DNA from: an uncultured Mycoplasma sp. | GTDB taxonomy: Bacteria > Bacillota_I > Bacilli_A > RF39 > UBA660 | Assembly: GCA_945947035.1 (NCBI GenBank) | Contig: CAMEXD010000007.1 | Coordinates: 1-64,000, forward strand | DNA: 64,000 nt | Direction of reading: 5' to 3' | In this document: in pieces, positions 26,163 through 34,123 of the stretch | Position numbering within the stretch: position 1 is the stretch's first letter | How the letters are laid out: each line of letters begins with the position of its first letter | Translations under genes and position numbers: made by a program | The notes under the pieces: generated by a model | Seen by the model: only the letters and a program-made list of their open reading frames with translations | What the model was told of the DNA's origin: nothing | The model's database searches: none

Positions 26163-26933
26163 ATGAAGGATGTAAATAGAATTATTAGTGAATGTAATTT
26201 ATCAAAGGTTAAAGTAGCAAGATATCTAGGTGTTTCAAGACAAATGCTATATAACTATTTAGGATTTGATGATATTTCTGAATTACCAAATGATAAAAAG
26301 AATAAATTATTTAAATTATTTGGAGTAGAAAAAGATGAAGAATTAAAAAGTATTACTTTAGATAGTAAATTTATTGAAAAAGTAAATGCAAGATTAAATG
26401 AAGGATTATTAGATAATATAAAAGAAACAAACTTTACTGATTTAAAGGGATTAAATAAAAAGGAACAAGAACTTTTATCAGATTTATTTAATCTTTTAAA
26501 AGATAAACTTACTGATGACAATAAAGATGGTAGTGCTTATAGTACAATAAAATATTTATATTATTATCTTCAAACAATGGAACAAGTTCCTGAATTAAAA
26601 TATGTTTTAGCATATTTTAACAAATATAATCTTTTTGTTCCTGTAAATGAATATATATATGATGAAGATAAACAATATACCTTTGAAGGAATTTTATATT
26701 CAGCAATGATGTTATATTCAAATGGTAATGCATCACGTAGTAAAGTGTCTGAATCACATAAAAAATATGAAATGGATATTGAATCAAGAAAAGAAGACAA
26801 GTTAAGTAGAACTGAAGAACTTATTTCATTTAGACAATTAGCACTTCAAGAACTTGGATATACTGCAATTAATGAATCAAATGCAAAAGAAGTATTTGAA
26901 AAAATAGCTGAAATTATGTCAAGAAAGTTTTAA
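26163..26933 (+). CDS. HTH-domain protein, probable transcriptional regulator
   Basis: A 256-residue cytoplasmic protein. The first 30 residues form an XRE/Cro-like helix-turn-helix: LSKVKVARYLGVSRQMLYNYL. The rest is helical and charged, with no family I recognise. It is monocistronic, with its own promoter and terminator. It lies immediately before the AT-rich flank of the prophage but is outside the dif sites, so it is taken as a host gene. Confidence 0.65.
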   Translation: MKDVNRIISECNLSKVKVARYLGVSRQMLYNYLGFDDISELPNDKKNKLFKLFGVEKDEELKSITLDSKFIEKVNARLNEGLLDNIKETNFTDLKGLNKKEQELLSDLFNLLKDKLTDDNKDGSAYSTIKYLYYYLQTMEQVPELKYVLAYFNKYNLFVPVNEYIYDEDKQYTFEGILYSAMMLYSNGNASRSKVSESHKKYEMDIESRKEDKLSRTEELISFRQLALQELGYTAINESNAKEVFEKIAEIMSRKF

Positions 26934-26934
26934 A

Positions 26935-26968
26935 AAAAATAGAGTAGGAGAGTACTACTCTATTTTTT
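26935..26968 (+). terminator. Terminator after the HTH gene
   Basis: AAAATAGAGTAG pairs with CTACTCTATTTT, with a T run after it: a strong rho-independent terminator just after the stop codon. Confidence 0.85.
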
Positions 26969-27479
26969 AAATGTATTTATTTTTAAATAATAAAAGTTAT
27001 TTTTTATATAAAAATTTATCATAAAATAAAATATTTATTTTGTTACTTATTTTTAAATCAATTGTTTTTAAAATTAGAAATATAATAATTATGATTTATA
27101 TGATTTAATATAATTAATTATTTATTATATAAAAATTAAATTTAAGTCCCCTATTATATATTTATAAATTAATAAGTAGAGGAGTAGAAGTATAATTTTT
27201 AAACTTATCTATTTTAAATCAAGACGTATAATTATATTACTTTTTAATTCTCGATTTAATCTAGAGGAGTTTAAAAATTATTAATTTTGTTAAATAATAA
27301 TATTTATTATAAATTAATTGTATAATTAATAATAATAAATAATTTATAATAAAATCCATTAATATAATAATATGGCAAGTAAATATAGAAAACATAGTAT
27401 TATATTAATAAATTTATATAAATAGTTGTTTATTATATATATTTTAATAAAATTAAACTTATTTTTTTATCAATATCTA
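26969..27479. other. Gene-free AT-rich flank left of the prophage
   Basis: No ORF is supported here. Composition is extremely A+T rich. One long imperfect inverted repeat pairs about 27191-27220 with 27253-27283 (TAATTTTTAAACT with AGTTTAAAAATTA, and TTAAATC with GATTTAA). This could be a structured RNA or decayed phage intergenic DNA. No sequence clearly matches the adjacent phage genes. Confidence 0.5.
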
Positions 27480-27507
27480 ACTTCGTATAATTGATATTAT
27501 GTCAACC
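27480..27507 (+). repeat. dif: Left dif-like XerCD site (attachment site of the inovirus)
   Basis: A 28-base site with the 11-6-11 layout of dif: left arm ACTTCGTATAA (27480-27490), centre TTGATA (27491-27496) and right arm TTATGTCAACC (27497-27507). The right arm agrees with the well known XerD-binding arm TTATGTNAAC. It shares the 18-base block AATTGATATTATGTCAAC (27489-27506) with the right site, while the XerC-side arms differ. Confidence 0.85.
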
Positions 27508-27585
27508 TGGAGTTTTTGCACTTTTTTTACAATTTCTTTTACCTCTCAAAAAAAATATAACATAAAAATAAAAAAAATGCAACAA

Positions 27586-27768
27586 TTAATCTGCATTTTT
27601 TGAATTATTTTCTTTAATATTTACATTTAAATTGTCTACTTGTTGTCTAACTTTAATTTCAGCATCAGCCCAAGCATTTGCCTTAATATCTTCTTTAAAA
27701 GCAAAAATCAACAATTTTATAGAATAAATTAATGCAATGAATAAAAAAATTAAAATTAACCATATCAT
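27586..27768 (-). CDS. Small single-pass membrane protein of the inovirus
   Basis: Sixty residues. One N-terminal hydrophobic helix (about residues 2-24, IWLILIFLFIALIYSI) is followed by a charged helical tail with KVRQQVDNLNVNIKEN. It is the last gene before the left dif. Its 3' end overlaps a hairpin AATGCA/TGCATT followed by T on the minus strand, which would terminate the transcript. A role in membrane association or virion assembly is possible. No homology is recognised. Confidence 0.6.
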   Translation of the reverse strand: MIWLILIFLFIALIYSIKLLIFAFKEDIKANAWADAEIKVRQQVDNLNVNIKENNSKNAD

Positions 27769-28192
27769 AAAATAACCTACTTTCTTACTACTCTATTAAA
27801 AATATAACACAAAAAATGAAAAAAAAACATTAAAAATATTAAAAAAAAAATAATAATAATAAAAATTGTAAAAATATGTAAAAAGTTTAATTAATTATAA
27901 TTGAAATAAATATTTAAATTTTATAAATAAAATTAAAAATCACATCTCTCCCAGCCACCCACTACACCCCTTTTAAGATATTACGTGATGTTTGGATATT
28001 TGTATATAGGCGAATTTATAAAATCATTAGAAATAATTGTCTCGATTTAATGTAAATATCACAAAACTAAAAAAAACAAGGACACTACGACTTTGCCGTT
28101 CCTCCTTGTTTTTTTCTTAACGTTTTTTGTGATTAGTGATATATAACCCCTATGCGCCTAACGGCACACAGGGTTTTTTAAAAACATAGAAA
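27769..28192. other. Inovirus intergenic region with hairpins: candidate origin/packaging signal
   Basis: There is no ORF in these 424 bases. Bases 27941-27970 are a C-rich, G-poor patch (G-rich on the minus strand) that stands out from the AT-rich element. Bases 28058-28133 form a long stem: ATCACAAAAC...AACAAGGA pairs with TCCTTGTT...GTTTTTTGTGAT. Bases 28148-28173 form a second hairpin, CCCT..GCC-TAAC-GGC..AGGG, followed by six T. Filamentous phages keep their strand origins and packaging hairpin in such a region. The stems may also act as terminators for rep. Confidence 0.55.
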
Positions 28193-29059
28193 TTAAATAG
28201 AAGTAATATTTATCGATGAACTATCAGGATACATTTTATATGACGAAATATAATTTAAATAATCAATTACTTTTTCGCTAGTCAATGTTATTATATTATC
28301 GAAGAAATCCAAAGAAGAACACTCTAATGATCTTATAATTCGCCTATATTTTATACGAGAATTCTTACCTAGTTTTTCAATACGTGAAATATCATGCAAA
28401 AGATATTCAATCATAGCATTTTCTTCGATAGAATAATTTGATACACAATTATATTGAAAAACTAGTATATCTCGATAAAAATCAGTTAGTTCAGTAAAAT
28501 ATTTATCTATCCAGACATCACGTAATTGAATTTCAAATCTCCACCAATCAACATTTTTCATTTTTTGTTCTACAGCTTTATTATATATACGAATATATTT
28601 ATCACTTTTCATACTACCAGAATAAATTGTCTCTAATTTACCTGTTCTATCATAAAAATAAGAACTTTTTCTATTTCCAATATCAATAATATTATAATCT
28701 TTTATATTATAATTAAATAAATCAATAGCTAAATCTAAACGAGTAAAATGAATATCATTTAAATAACACAAAATATAATTAAATTCTTTTTTACCTAATA
28801 AAGTAATATTATTAGGATTGAAATCCAATCTAAATTTCATAGTTTTAGAATCTAATTGAAGAAAACCTAATCCAGGTACATCATAAGACTTAGAAAAAAA
28901 AGTCGATAAATTTTTACACTCATTATATAATTCATTTTTTTCAATATATTGTGATAATTGAAAAAATAAATCTCTATATTTAAAATCTGATACGATAGTT
29001 AATCTATCAATACTAAAAACAATTTTCTTATCTTTAGGAATTTTAATACTATCTAACAT
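28193..29059 (-). CDS. Rep_trans-type replication initiator of the inovirus
   Basis: A 288-residue protein whose core matches the Rep_trans family of rolling-circle initiators, found in plasmids and in phages such as CTX (RstA): FTRLDLAIDLFN near residue 105, then ETIYSGSMKSDKYIRIYNKA near 143 and WWRFEIQLRD near 170. It would nick the phage plus-strand origin and start rolling-circle replication. I do not assign the catalytic Tyr. It has a good ribosome binding site (GGAGG upstream of ATG). The start region lies next to strong hairpins at 29085-29165. Confidence 0.85.
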   Translation of the reverse strand: MLDSIKIPKDKKIVFSIDRLTIVSDFKYRDLFFQLSQYIEKNELYNECKNLSTFFSKSYDVPGLGFLQLDSKTMKFRLDFNPNNITLLGKKEFNYILCYLNDIHFTRLDLAIDLFNYNIKDYNIIDIGNRKSSYFYDRTGKLETIYSGSMKSDKYIRIYNKAVEQKMKNVDWWRFEIQLRDVWIDKYFTELTDFYRDILVFQYNCVSNYSIEENAMIEYLLHDISRIEKLGKNSRIKYRRIIRSLECSSLDFFDNIITLTSEKVIDYLNYISSYKMYPDSSSINITSI

Positions 29060-29099
29060 ATAACCTCCAAAATATAATATTTCCCACTAAATGGGAACG

Positions 29100-29165
29100 C
29101 TACCCGCTGTTAGAAAGGGGTAGCTTTGTTGCGGCCCTCTAGCAGAGCTAGAGAGGGCACGCAAC
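29100..29165. other. GC-rich double hairpin between the Zot and Rep genes
   Basis: GCTACCC (29099-29105) pairs with GGGTAGC (29117-29123). A longer hairpin, GTTGC + GCCC-TCTAGC with GCTAGA-GA-GGGC + GCAAC, spans 29128-29165 with an AGA loop. A small CCCA/TGGG stem precedes them near 29083. These are the most GC-rich bases of the element. Candidates are the origin of replication, the packaging hairpin, or an attenuator between zot and rep. The second hairpin overlaps the last codons of zot. Confidence 0.6.
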
Positions 29166-29893
29166 TAAAACAACTTATTATTTAAATAATTAATCATATC
29201 ATCAGGAATATCTAAAGATGTATAACATCCATAAATAGGCAATGGCTTATTATTATTTAATACATATAAATATCTTGAATTAAAAGATTTAAAAACTTTT
29301 CTTAAATTAAAAATATAAAACTTTGTTTTTATCTCTAACATTTTTTTTAAATCTTTATCTTTAGTAAATGATGTTGTAAAATCTTCAAATTCATAACATC
29401 TTTTATAAACTATTAAACCAATATTTAATAATCTAAATCTAAAAAAATATTTTATTCTATGATATTGACTAATTACATCACGAATATAAGTAATCATACG
29501 TCTAGGATGTTGAGAAACAACATAAATATCTTTTATACCAAAATGTCTATGCATTTGAAAAAATGAACTTATAGAAGATGGAAATTTTTTAAAATCACGA
29601 TAACTATCATAAAATGCCTGTAATTCATCTAATACTATAATTGAATTAGGAAGAAAAGAAAATCTATTATCTAAATCATCTATAGATATAACATTAGAAT
29701 AAATATTATGTTTTTTATTTAACAATACAGGATAATTAGTATAAACATTATTAATATATATATCTTTTTTCCTTAAATATCTAATAAATTGTTTTAATTT
29801 ACTATTAGTTTTATTAAAATGTTTCAAGCAAATAGAAGATACAGCAACAGTCTTACCGCAACCAGGAATTCCATGTATACCAATTACAGACAT
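29165..29893 (-). CDS. zot: Zot/pI-type morphogenesis ATPase
   Basis: A 242-residue P-loop protein of the Zonular occludens toxin / filamentous phage pI family. Walker A GIPGCGKT is at residue 8 and Walker B IIVLDELQAFYDS near residue 91. QMHRHFGIKDIYVVSQHP, near residue 120, is the typical sensor region. In filamentous phages this inner-membrane ATPase drives virion extrusion. I see no strong membrane helix, only a moderately hydrophobic stretch after residue 160. This gene is the hallmark for calling the element an inovirus. Its ATG overlaps the stop of the upstream 44-codon gene. Confidence 0.9.
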   Translation of the reverse strand: MSVIGIHGIPGCGKTVAVSSICLKHFNKTNSKLKQFIRYLRKKDIYINNVYTNYPVLLNKKHNIYSNVISIDDLDNRFSFLPNSIIVLDELQAFYDSYRDFKKFPSSISSFFQMHRHFGIKDIYVVSQHPRRMITYIRDVISQYHRIKYFFRFRLLNIGLIVYKRCYEFEDFTTSFTKDKDLKKMLEIKTKFYIFNLRKVFKSFNSRYLYVLNNNKPLPIYGCYTSLDIPDDMINYLNNKLF

Positions 29894-30027
29894 TATTTTT
29901 TATCTCCAAATATATAATCTTTTAATTCTAATTGTTTAGTTTCTTCTAAATATTTAAACCATAACCAAAATTGAATACAACTATAAGATGTAAACATTAA
30001 TAAAAAACCTAAAAAAATATCTTTCAT
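29893..30027 (-). CDS. 44-residue inovirus protein
   Basis: A short gene starting MKDIFLGFLLMFTSYSC with a hydrophobic N-terminal half and a charged tail ending DYIFGDKK. GGAG lies upstream at the right distance. The stop overlaps the start of zot (TAATG), which suggests translational coupling. It may be a membrane partner of the Zot ATPase. No homology is recognised. Confidence 0.65.
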   Translation of the reverse strand: MKDIFLGFLLMFTSYSCIQFWLWFKYLEETKQLELKDYIFGDKK

Positions 30028-30033
30028 ATAAAA

Positions 30034-30117
30034 CTATCTCCTAAAAAAACTTTTACATAATAAATACAATAAAAATATACTTAAAATAACCAATATAACG
30101 TCTAAAAATTCTATCAT
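30034..30117 (-). CDS. 27-residue hydrophobic inovirus peptide
   Basis: It reads MIEFLDVILVILSIFLLYLL and ends CKSFFRR: one membrane helix with a basic C-terminus. Its start codon overlaps the stop of the upstream gene (TAATG). Size and layout resemble the tiny end-cap coat proteins pVII and pIX of filamentous phages, which is an inference. It has no strong ribosome binding site of its own and probably relies on coupling. Confidence 0.55.
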   Translation of the reverse strand: MIEFLDVILVILSIFLLYLLCKSFFRR

Positions 30118-30347
30118 TATAAATCAAACCTTTCTTGTTTATATTTATTTTTTTGTTCTAAAACAAGTTTTTCAACTCTATTTATCTCATTTTCTAAATG
30201 ATACAAATAATCAATACATACACTTTTCAAATAAGGACCAGCATAATCATCAATAAAACTTACTAAATAATGTCTTTGAATCTTTAATTGCTTTAAATAT
30301 TCTCCACTAGATATAAAATGAAAAACCCCTCTTTGATATTCATACAT
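30117..30347 (-). CDS. 76-residue soluble inovirus protein
   Basis: It begins MYEYQRGVFHFIS and has helical, charged content ending LEQKNKYKQERFDL, without a membrane segment. AGGTAGGTTATTTTT precedes the start. Unknown function; possible roles are replication control or assembly. It is coupled to the next peptide. Confidence 0.65.
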   Translation of the reverse strand: MYEYQRGVFHFISSGEYLKQLKIQRHYLVSFIDDYAGPYLKSVCIDYLYHLENEINRVEKLVLEQKNKYKQERFDL

Positions 30348-30356
30348 AAAAATAAC

Positions 30357-30611
30357 CTACCTTTCAAATTTATTATCAACATTAGTACCAATATTAAAAT
30401 CTTCATCATCATAATCAATTTTATAAGCTGAAAAAGAAATCTCAATATTTTTTAAAATAGTATCTTGATCTAAATTAGAATTTAATAATTGCTCTACTCT
30501 ATTAAGAAAAATGCTAGAAAGATATATATACTTATTTAAATTCTTAAAATCTAATAAAATTTTAAAATAATTTTTTAATATAAAATAATAATATTTTATT
30601 TTTTTAATCAT
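30357..30611 (-). CDS. 84-residue inovirus protein
   Basis: A basic, hydrophobic N-terminal 35 residues (KYYYFILKNYFKILLDF) is followed by an acidic C-terminal tail (KIDYDDEDFNIGTNVDNKFER). A membrane-associated protein is possible. No family is recognised. It lies 9 bases before the next phage gene with a GGTGG ribosome binding site upstream. Confidence 0.65.
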   Translation of the reverse strand: MIKKIKYYYFILKNYFKILLDFKNLNKYIYLSSIFLNRVEQLLNSNLDQDTILKNIEISFSAYKIDYDDEDFNIGTNVDNKFER

Positions 30612-30635
30612 AAAAACACCACCTATAATTAATAA

Positions 30636-30827
30636 TTAGAAAATAAATGAAACAATCCTACATATAGTTTTATAAACTACAGAACAAAAAAATATAATAA
30701 AAACATAAAATAATATATTAAATACAATTAAAGTCATTAATTGTTCATAAGAAGAAAAAGAAGAAAAATCAATAAACGAAAAATAAGATAATTGAGTTAT
30801 AGTATCATAATCAAAATATAATGGCAT
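30636..30827 (-). CDS. 63-residue inovirus membrane protein
   Basis: The N-terminal 30 residues are rich in Phe, Ser and Tyr. One strong membrane helix follows (LIVFNILFYVFIIFFC, about residues 32-50) with the end YKTICRIVSFIF. AAGGAGG precedes the start. It could be a minor coat or assembly protein. Its function is not known. Confidence 0.65.
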   Translation of the reverse strand: MPLYFDYDTITQLSYFSFIDFSSFSSYEQLMTLIVFNILFYVFIIFFCSVVYKTICRIVSFIF

Positions 30828-30842
30828 AAATAAACCTCCTTA

Positions 30843-31196
30843 TTATTTTTTAATTCCTTTATTACTAAAATCACCAGTACGATTTAATTGTTTATAACTA
30901 GATACAGATTTATCTTTAATAGTTCTATGACTAGATATAGTTTTAGAATATTTATTACCAACACTAAATTTTAAATTACGATTAAAACCAACCAATTTAT
31001 CATCTTTAAAAACTTCAGTATCAGTAATACCAAAATGTAATAATTTAACAAGTAAAGAAATAATAACAAGAGCAATCATAAAATCTAAAAAGCTTATCCC
31101 AGGTAAAAATTCAAAACTATCTAAAACACTAAAAATTTTCTGTAAACAACCTATATAAAATTTAAATATTTCAATAATTGATTCTCCACTACTCAT
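30843..31196 (-). CDS. 117-residue inovirus membrane protein with basic tail
   Basis: The N-terminal region holds an amphipathic stretch and one membrane helix (FLDFMIALVIISLLVKLL, about residues 36-53). The last 60 residues are strongly basic and Ser-rich (KFSVGNKYSKTISSHRTIK onward). A cytoplasmic DNA- or Zot-contacting tail would fit, by inference. The start overlaps the stop of the upstream 50-codon gene (TAATG). Confidence 0.65.
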   Translation of the reverse strand: MSSGESIIEIFKFYIGCLQKIFSVLDSFEFLPGISFLDFMIALVIISLLVKLLHFGITDTEVFKDDKLVGFNRNLKFSVGNKYSKTISSHRTIKDKSVSSYKQLNRTGDFSNKGIKK

Positions 31197-31348
31197 TATT
31201 TACCACCTACTAATTTAATAATTAATACAATAGGACTAATAAGCAATAATACAGATACAACAGCTAAAACAAAAACTAACATACCATATAAAAAATGAAA
31301 TTCCAAAGGCAAATCACCAAGAATTAATTGCGATAATTCATATAACAT
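31196..31348 (-). CDS. 50-residue inovirus membrane peptide
   Basis: It begins MLYELSQLILGDLPLEF and has one long membrane helix (LVFVLAVVSVLLLISPIVLII), ending KLVGGK. A GGAGG ribosome binding site precedes the start. The size and the acidic N-terminus, hydrophobic middle and basic end give it the same plan as a filamentous phage coat protein. It may be a minor coat protein, or an alternative to the major coat call at 33858-34046. Confidence 0.65.
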   Translation of the reverse strand: MLYELSQLILGDLPLEFHFLYGMLVFVLAVVSVLLLISPIVLIIKLVGGK

Positions 31349-31358
31349 AAAATACCTC

Positions 31359-32906
31359 CTAACCTTTTATTAATTTAAATATTAAAATTATAATTCCAGC
31401 AACTAACAAAAAATAAAATAAATTTTGTACTTCAACAGGCAAAGAAGAAAAACACAAAAATACTAAAGTAAAAATTGAAGTAATAGCAGGAAGAAAATTT
31501 TTAACAAAATCAGTAATAGTGTTAAAAATACCTGAAGACGATAAATCTAAATTACCAAAAGATAAATTATTATCATTACTATTTAAAGTATCAGAAATAT
31601 AATTAAAATCAAATTTACCTCTTGAAGAATCAAAATCAATAGAATTACCAGTATTAGGATTAATAAAAGAAAAATCACTTCTAAAAACATCATAAACATT
31701 TTTATTATAATAAATATAAATAGGATATTTGTTAGTATTAGTAGAAATATAATACATATAATTAGAACTAACCTTAAAAGGAGAATTACCATCACCCAAT
31801 AATAAAGAATCAAAACCAATTCTACCATATACATTTTTTAAAGGATTAACAAAAATATAATCATCTAATAATAAAGGTTTATCAGTAGAAATATCATAAA
31901 TTAAAACATTTAATTCCATATTATCATAAGGAGTATAAAAATATAAATTATAGTCAAAACTATTATCATTAACTTTAGGAACAAAATAATAGCTACCTGA
32001 TGATGGAGTATATAACTTAACAGATAAAAAATCATCATCAAAAGGAATATCAGAAGATTCCAATATAACCAACATATGATATAAACTAAGTAAATTATTA
32101 GAATAAGTATAAACAAAATTTTCTCTAAAATAATTTAAACTAGAATCAGATACATCATAATATTTAATATCACCAAAAGAGAAAATTTTTCTTAAAGCAG
32201 ATATAAAAGAATTATAATTATCATTATCATCAATTAAATATTGTTTACCATCTAATAATAAATCAGAAACAATAATATCAGTATTATAATTCCATATAAG
32301 AGATGAATTATTAAAGTAATAATATTTTGAAATAAAATAAGTAAAACCAGGAGAATATAATTTTGATACATCAAAATTATAATCAAGTAAAATATCTCTA
32401 CCAACATAATTATCAGAAGAATTAATTTTAAAATCAGGAACGTAAAAACCTAAATAATTTGAATTACTATCAAAAAAATAAAAAATAGCATCATCATTTA
32501 AGCCAAAATAATATTTATAAGTATCTTTTTGACAAAAAGTAAAAGTCTTACCATCATAATTTAAATTAGGATTACCAACAAATTTATCAGAAACAATAAC
32601 ATAAGAAGTATTTTCAGGAATAGTATAATTATAATTAGTAAAATCCAATTCACTAGGATAAAATATTCTTAAATTAAAATTAGTAGAAGAATAACCATTC
32701 TGATAATAATCATTTAAAGTTTTAGGCAAATCAGAACCTTGAGAAACTAAAAAATGATAAAAAGGGGTACTATTTTTTTGCTCATAAAAATAATTAAATT
32801 TATCATGACTATCAAAATCTATCATCATATTATCACTAGCAGCATTAACTATACCAGGTATAAATAAAAATAAACTAAAAAATAAAATATATAAAATTTT
32901 TTTCAT
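31359..32906 (-). CDS. Large inovirus virion protein candidate (pIII-like adsorption protein)
   Basis: At 515 residues this is the largest phage product. An N-terminal signal peptide (MKKILYILFFSLFLFIPG, cleavage near VNA-AS) is followed by about 420 extracellular residues rich in Tyr, Asn, Ser and Asp. The C-terminal region has two hydrophobic segments ending in IIILIFKLIKG, near residues 466-515. Signal peptide, big exposed domain and C-terminal anchor is the plan of pIII, which binds the host receptor and ends assembly. No sequence homology is claimed. Its first 18 codons nearly repeat those of the upstream gene. Confidence 0.7.
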   Translation of the reverse strand: MKKILYILFFSLFLFIPGIVNAASDNMMIDFDSHDKFNYFYEQKNSTPFYHFLVSQGSDLPKTLNDYYQNGYSSTNFNLRIFYPSELDFTNYNYTIPENTSYVIVSDKFVGNPNLNYDGKTFTFCQKDTYKYYFGLNDDAIFYFFDSNSNYLGFYVPDFKINSSDNYVGRDILLDYNFDVSKLYSPGFTYFISKYYYFNNSSLIWNYNTDIIVSDLLLDGKQYLIDDNDNYNSFISALRKIFSFGDIKYYDVSDSSLNYFRENFVYTYSNNLLSLYHMLVILESSDIPFDDDFLSVKLYTPSSGSYYFVPKVNDNSFDYNLYFYTPYDNMELNVLIYDISTDKPLLLDDYIFVNPLKNVYGRIGFDSLLLGDGNSPFKVSSNYMYYISTNTNKYPIYIYYNKNVYDVFRSDFSFINPNTGNSIDFDSSRGKFDFNYISDTLNSNDNNLSFGNLDLSSSGIFNTITDFVKNFLPAITSIFTLVFLCFSSLPVEVQNLFYFLLVAGIIILIFKLIKG

Positions 32907-32908
32907 TT

Positions 32909-33793
32909 TTAAAACCTACCTTTCATAAATTTTAATAAAAATAAAAATAATGAAAATAAAATAAATACACCAAAAACTATAAAGAAAAAAGGATTTTCTA
33001 AATTAAAAATATTAGGTATAAGATATAAAAGATAATTTTTATATTTTGAAAAAATATTACTATAATTTTCTAAATCCATAATAGGATCTAATTCAACATC
33101 TATAGTAATATTATCAGATAAATCAAAACTACCATTATAAGTTTTATATAAAGATTTACTTACTGAAAAGCTATAAGAACCAGATTCCAAATTATAATTA
33201 TAATCAGATAAAGGATTAACAACTTCATTATTTGAATTTTTAACAATTAAAGTAGAACCATTAGGAATATTAAATAAAACAGAATAAAATTTAGGAATAG
33301 AATTAAAATTATTTTTCATTAATAAAATATCATTAAAATATAAATCTTCAGAAACATAAGTTATTTTATCTAAACTATAATAATCATTACCATTTATAGG
33401 AGATATATTAATTGATGATGAAGACATATCAAAACATTCAGTAGAATTCCAATATTGTAAAAAACAATCTTTATTAGAATCATAATAAATATTTAAAAAT
33501 GGACCATTAAAAAAAATTTCATAATATGAACCTCTATCATAAGAATTATAACTATTATAAATAACAATTTTAGTTAAATATGTTTTATCATCCCATGAAG
33601 AAATAACATAAGATTTAAAACCATTAGGAAATCTAAAAGAATCATAATAAACAAATTTTGAAACATTTTCTTCAATAAATAAATGAGCATTTGTACTATC
33701 AACTAAAGTACCATCAGATAACTCTAAAGCACTTGCAAAACCAGGTATAAATAAAAATAAACTAAAAAATAAAATATAAAAAAATTTTTTCAT
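32909..33793 (-). CDS. Second signal-peptide inovirus virion protein candidate
   Basis: This encodes 294 residues. The signal peptide MKKFFYILFFSLFLFIPG with likely cleavage after ASA is almost identical to that of the 515-residue protein. An exposed domain of about 220 residues carries a beta-rich SLYKTYNGSFDLSDNITIDV block. A C-terminal membrane anchor (FFIVFGVFILFSLFLFLLKFMKGRF) completes it. It may be a second minor coat or adsorption protein. Only 2 bases separate it from the next gene. Confidence 0.7.
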   Translation of the reverse strand: MKKFFYILFFSLFLFIPGFASALELSDGTLVDSTNAHLFIEENVSKFVYYDSFRFPNGFKSYVISSWDDKTYLTKIVIYNSYNSYDRGSYYEIFFNGPFLNIYYDSNKDCFLQYWNSTECFDMSSSSINISPINGNDYYSLDKITYVSEDLYFNDILLMKNNFNSIPKFYSVLFNIPNGSTLIVKNSNNEVVNPLSDYNYNLESGSYSFSVSKSLYKTYNGSFDLSDNITIDVELDPIMDLENYSNIFSKYKNYLLYLIPNIFNLENPFFFIVFGVFILFSLFLFLLKFMKGRF

Positions 33794-33857
33794 AAATATT
33801 TCCTTTCTTAAAATAAAAGAGGTAGATATTACCTACCTCCCCCAACAAATAAATAAA

Positions 33858-34046
33858 CTAGAATATTTGTTTTAATACCTTAATAACAGTAAATACAGCA
33901 ATTATTCCAAATGGAACTAATAATATTGGATTAGATGTAATAACACCTAAAGCCTCAACTACCCATTCGAAAACTTGAGTAATTATTGTACCAAGAGTCT
34001 CTAAATATTGGGCTAACGTCATAACAGCTGAACTTGAACCTTCCAT
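33858..34046 (-). CDS. Candidate major coat protein of the inovirus
   Basis: The product has 62 residues: an N-terminal acidic amphipathic part (MEGSSSAVMTLAQYLETLG), a hydrophobic helix (ILLVPFGIIAVFTVIKVL) and a short basic end KQIF. This is the charge layout of filamentous phage major coat proteins, with the basic end facing DNA. No signal peptide is present, which is known for some inovirus coats. ATG 34046 is favoured over 34064 because AGGAGG lies just upstream of it. A hairpin-like GGTAGGTAATATCTACC at 33821-33838 follows it. Confidence 0.7.
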   Translation of the reverse strand: MEGSSSAVMTLAQYLETLGTIITQVFEWVVEALGVITSNPILLVPFGIIAVFTVIKVLKQIF

Positions 34047-34123
34047 AAATAAACCTCCTATCAAAATTAATTTATATATAAAGTTAACAGCCCCTATAAT
34101 ATAAATAACGTCCTATTTAAATG

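Noticed and set aside
26163-26933. HTH gene as part of the phage
   Set aside because: It lies outside the left dif, has its own promoter and terminator, and is on the opposite strand from all phage genes.
31583-32116. Open frames of 83 and 68 codons inside the 515-residue phage gene
   Set aside because: They are same-strand out-of-frame translations rich in Leu and Ile, without ribosome binding sites, as expected from AT-rich coding DNA.
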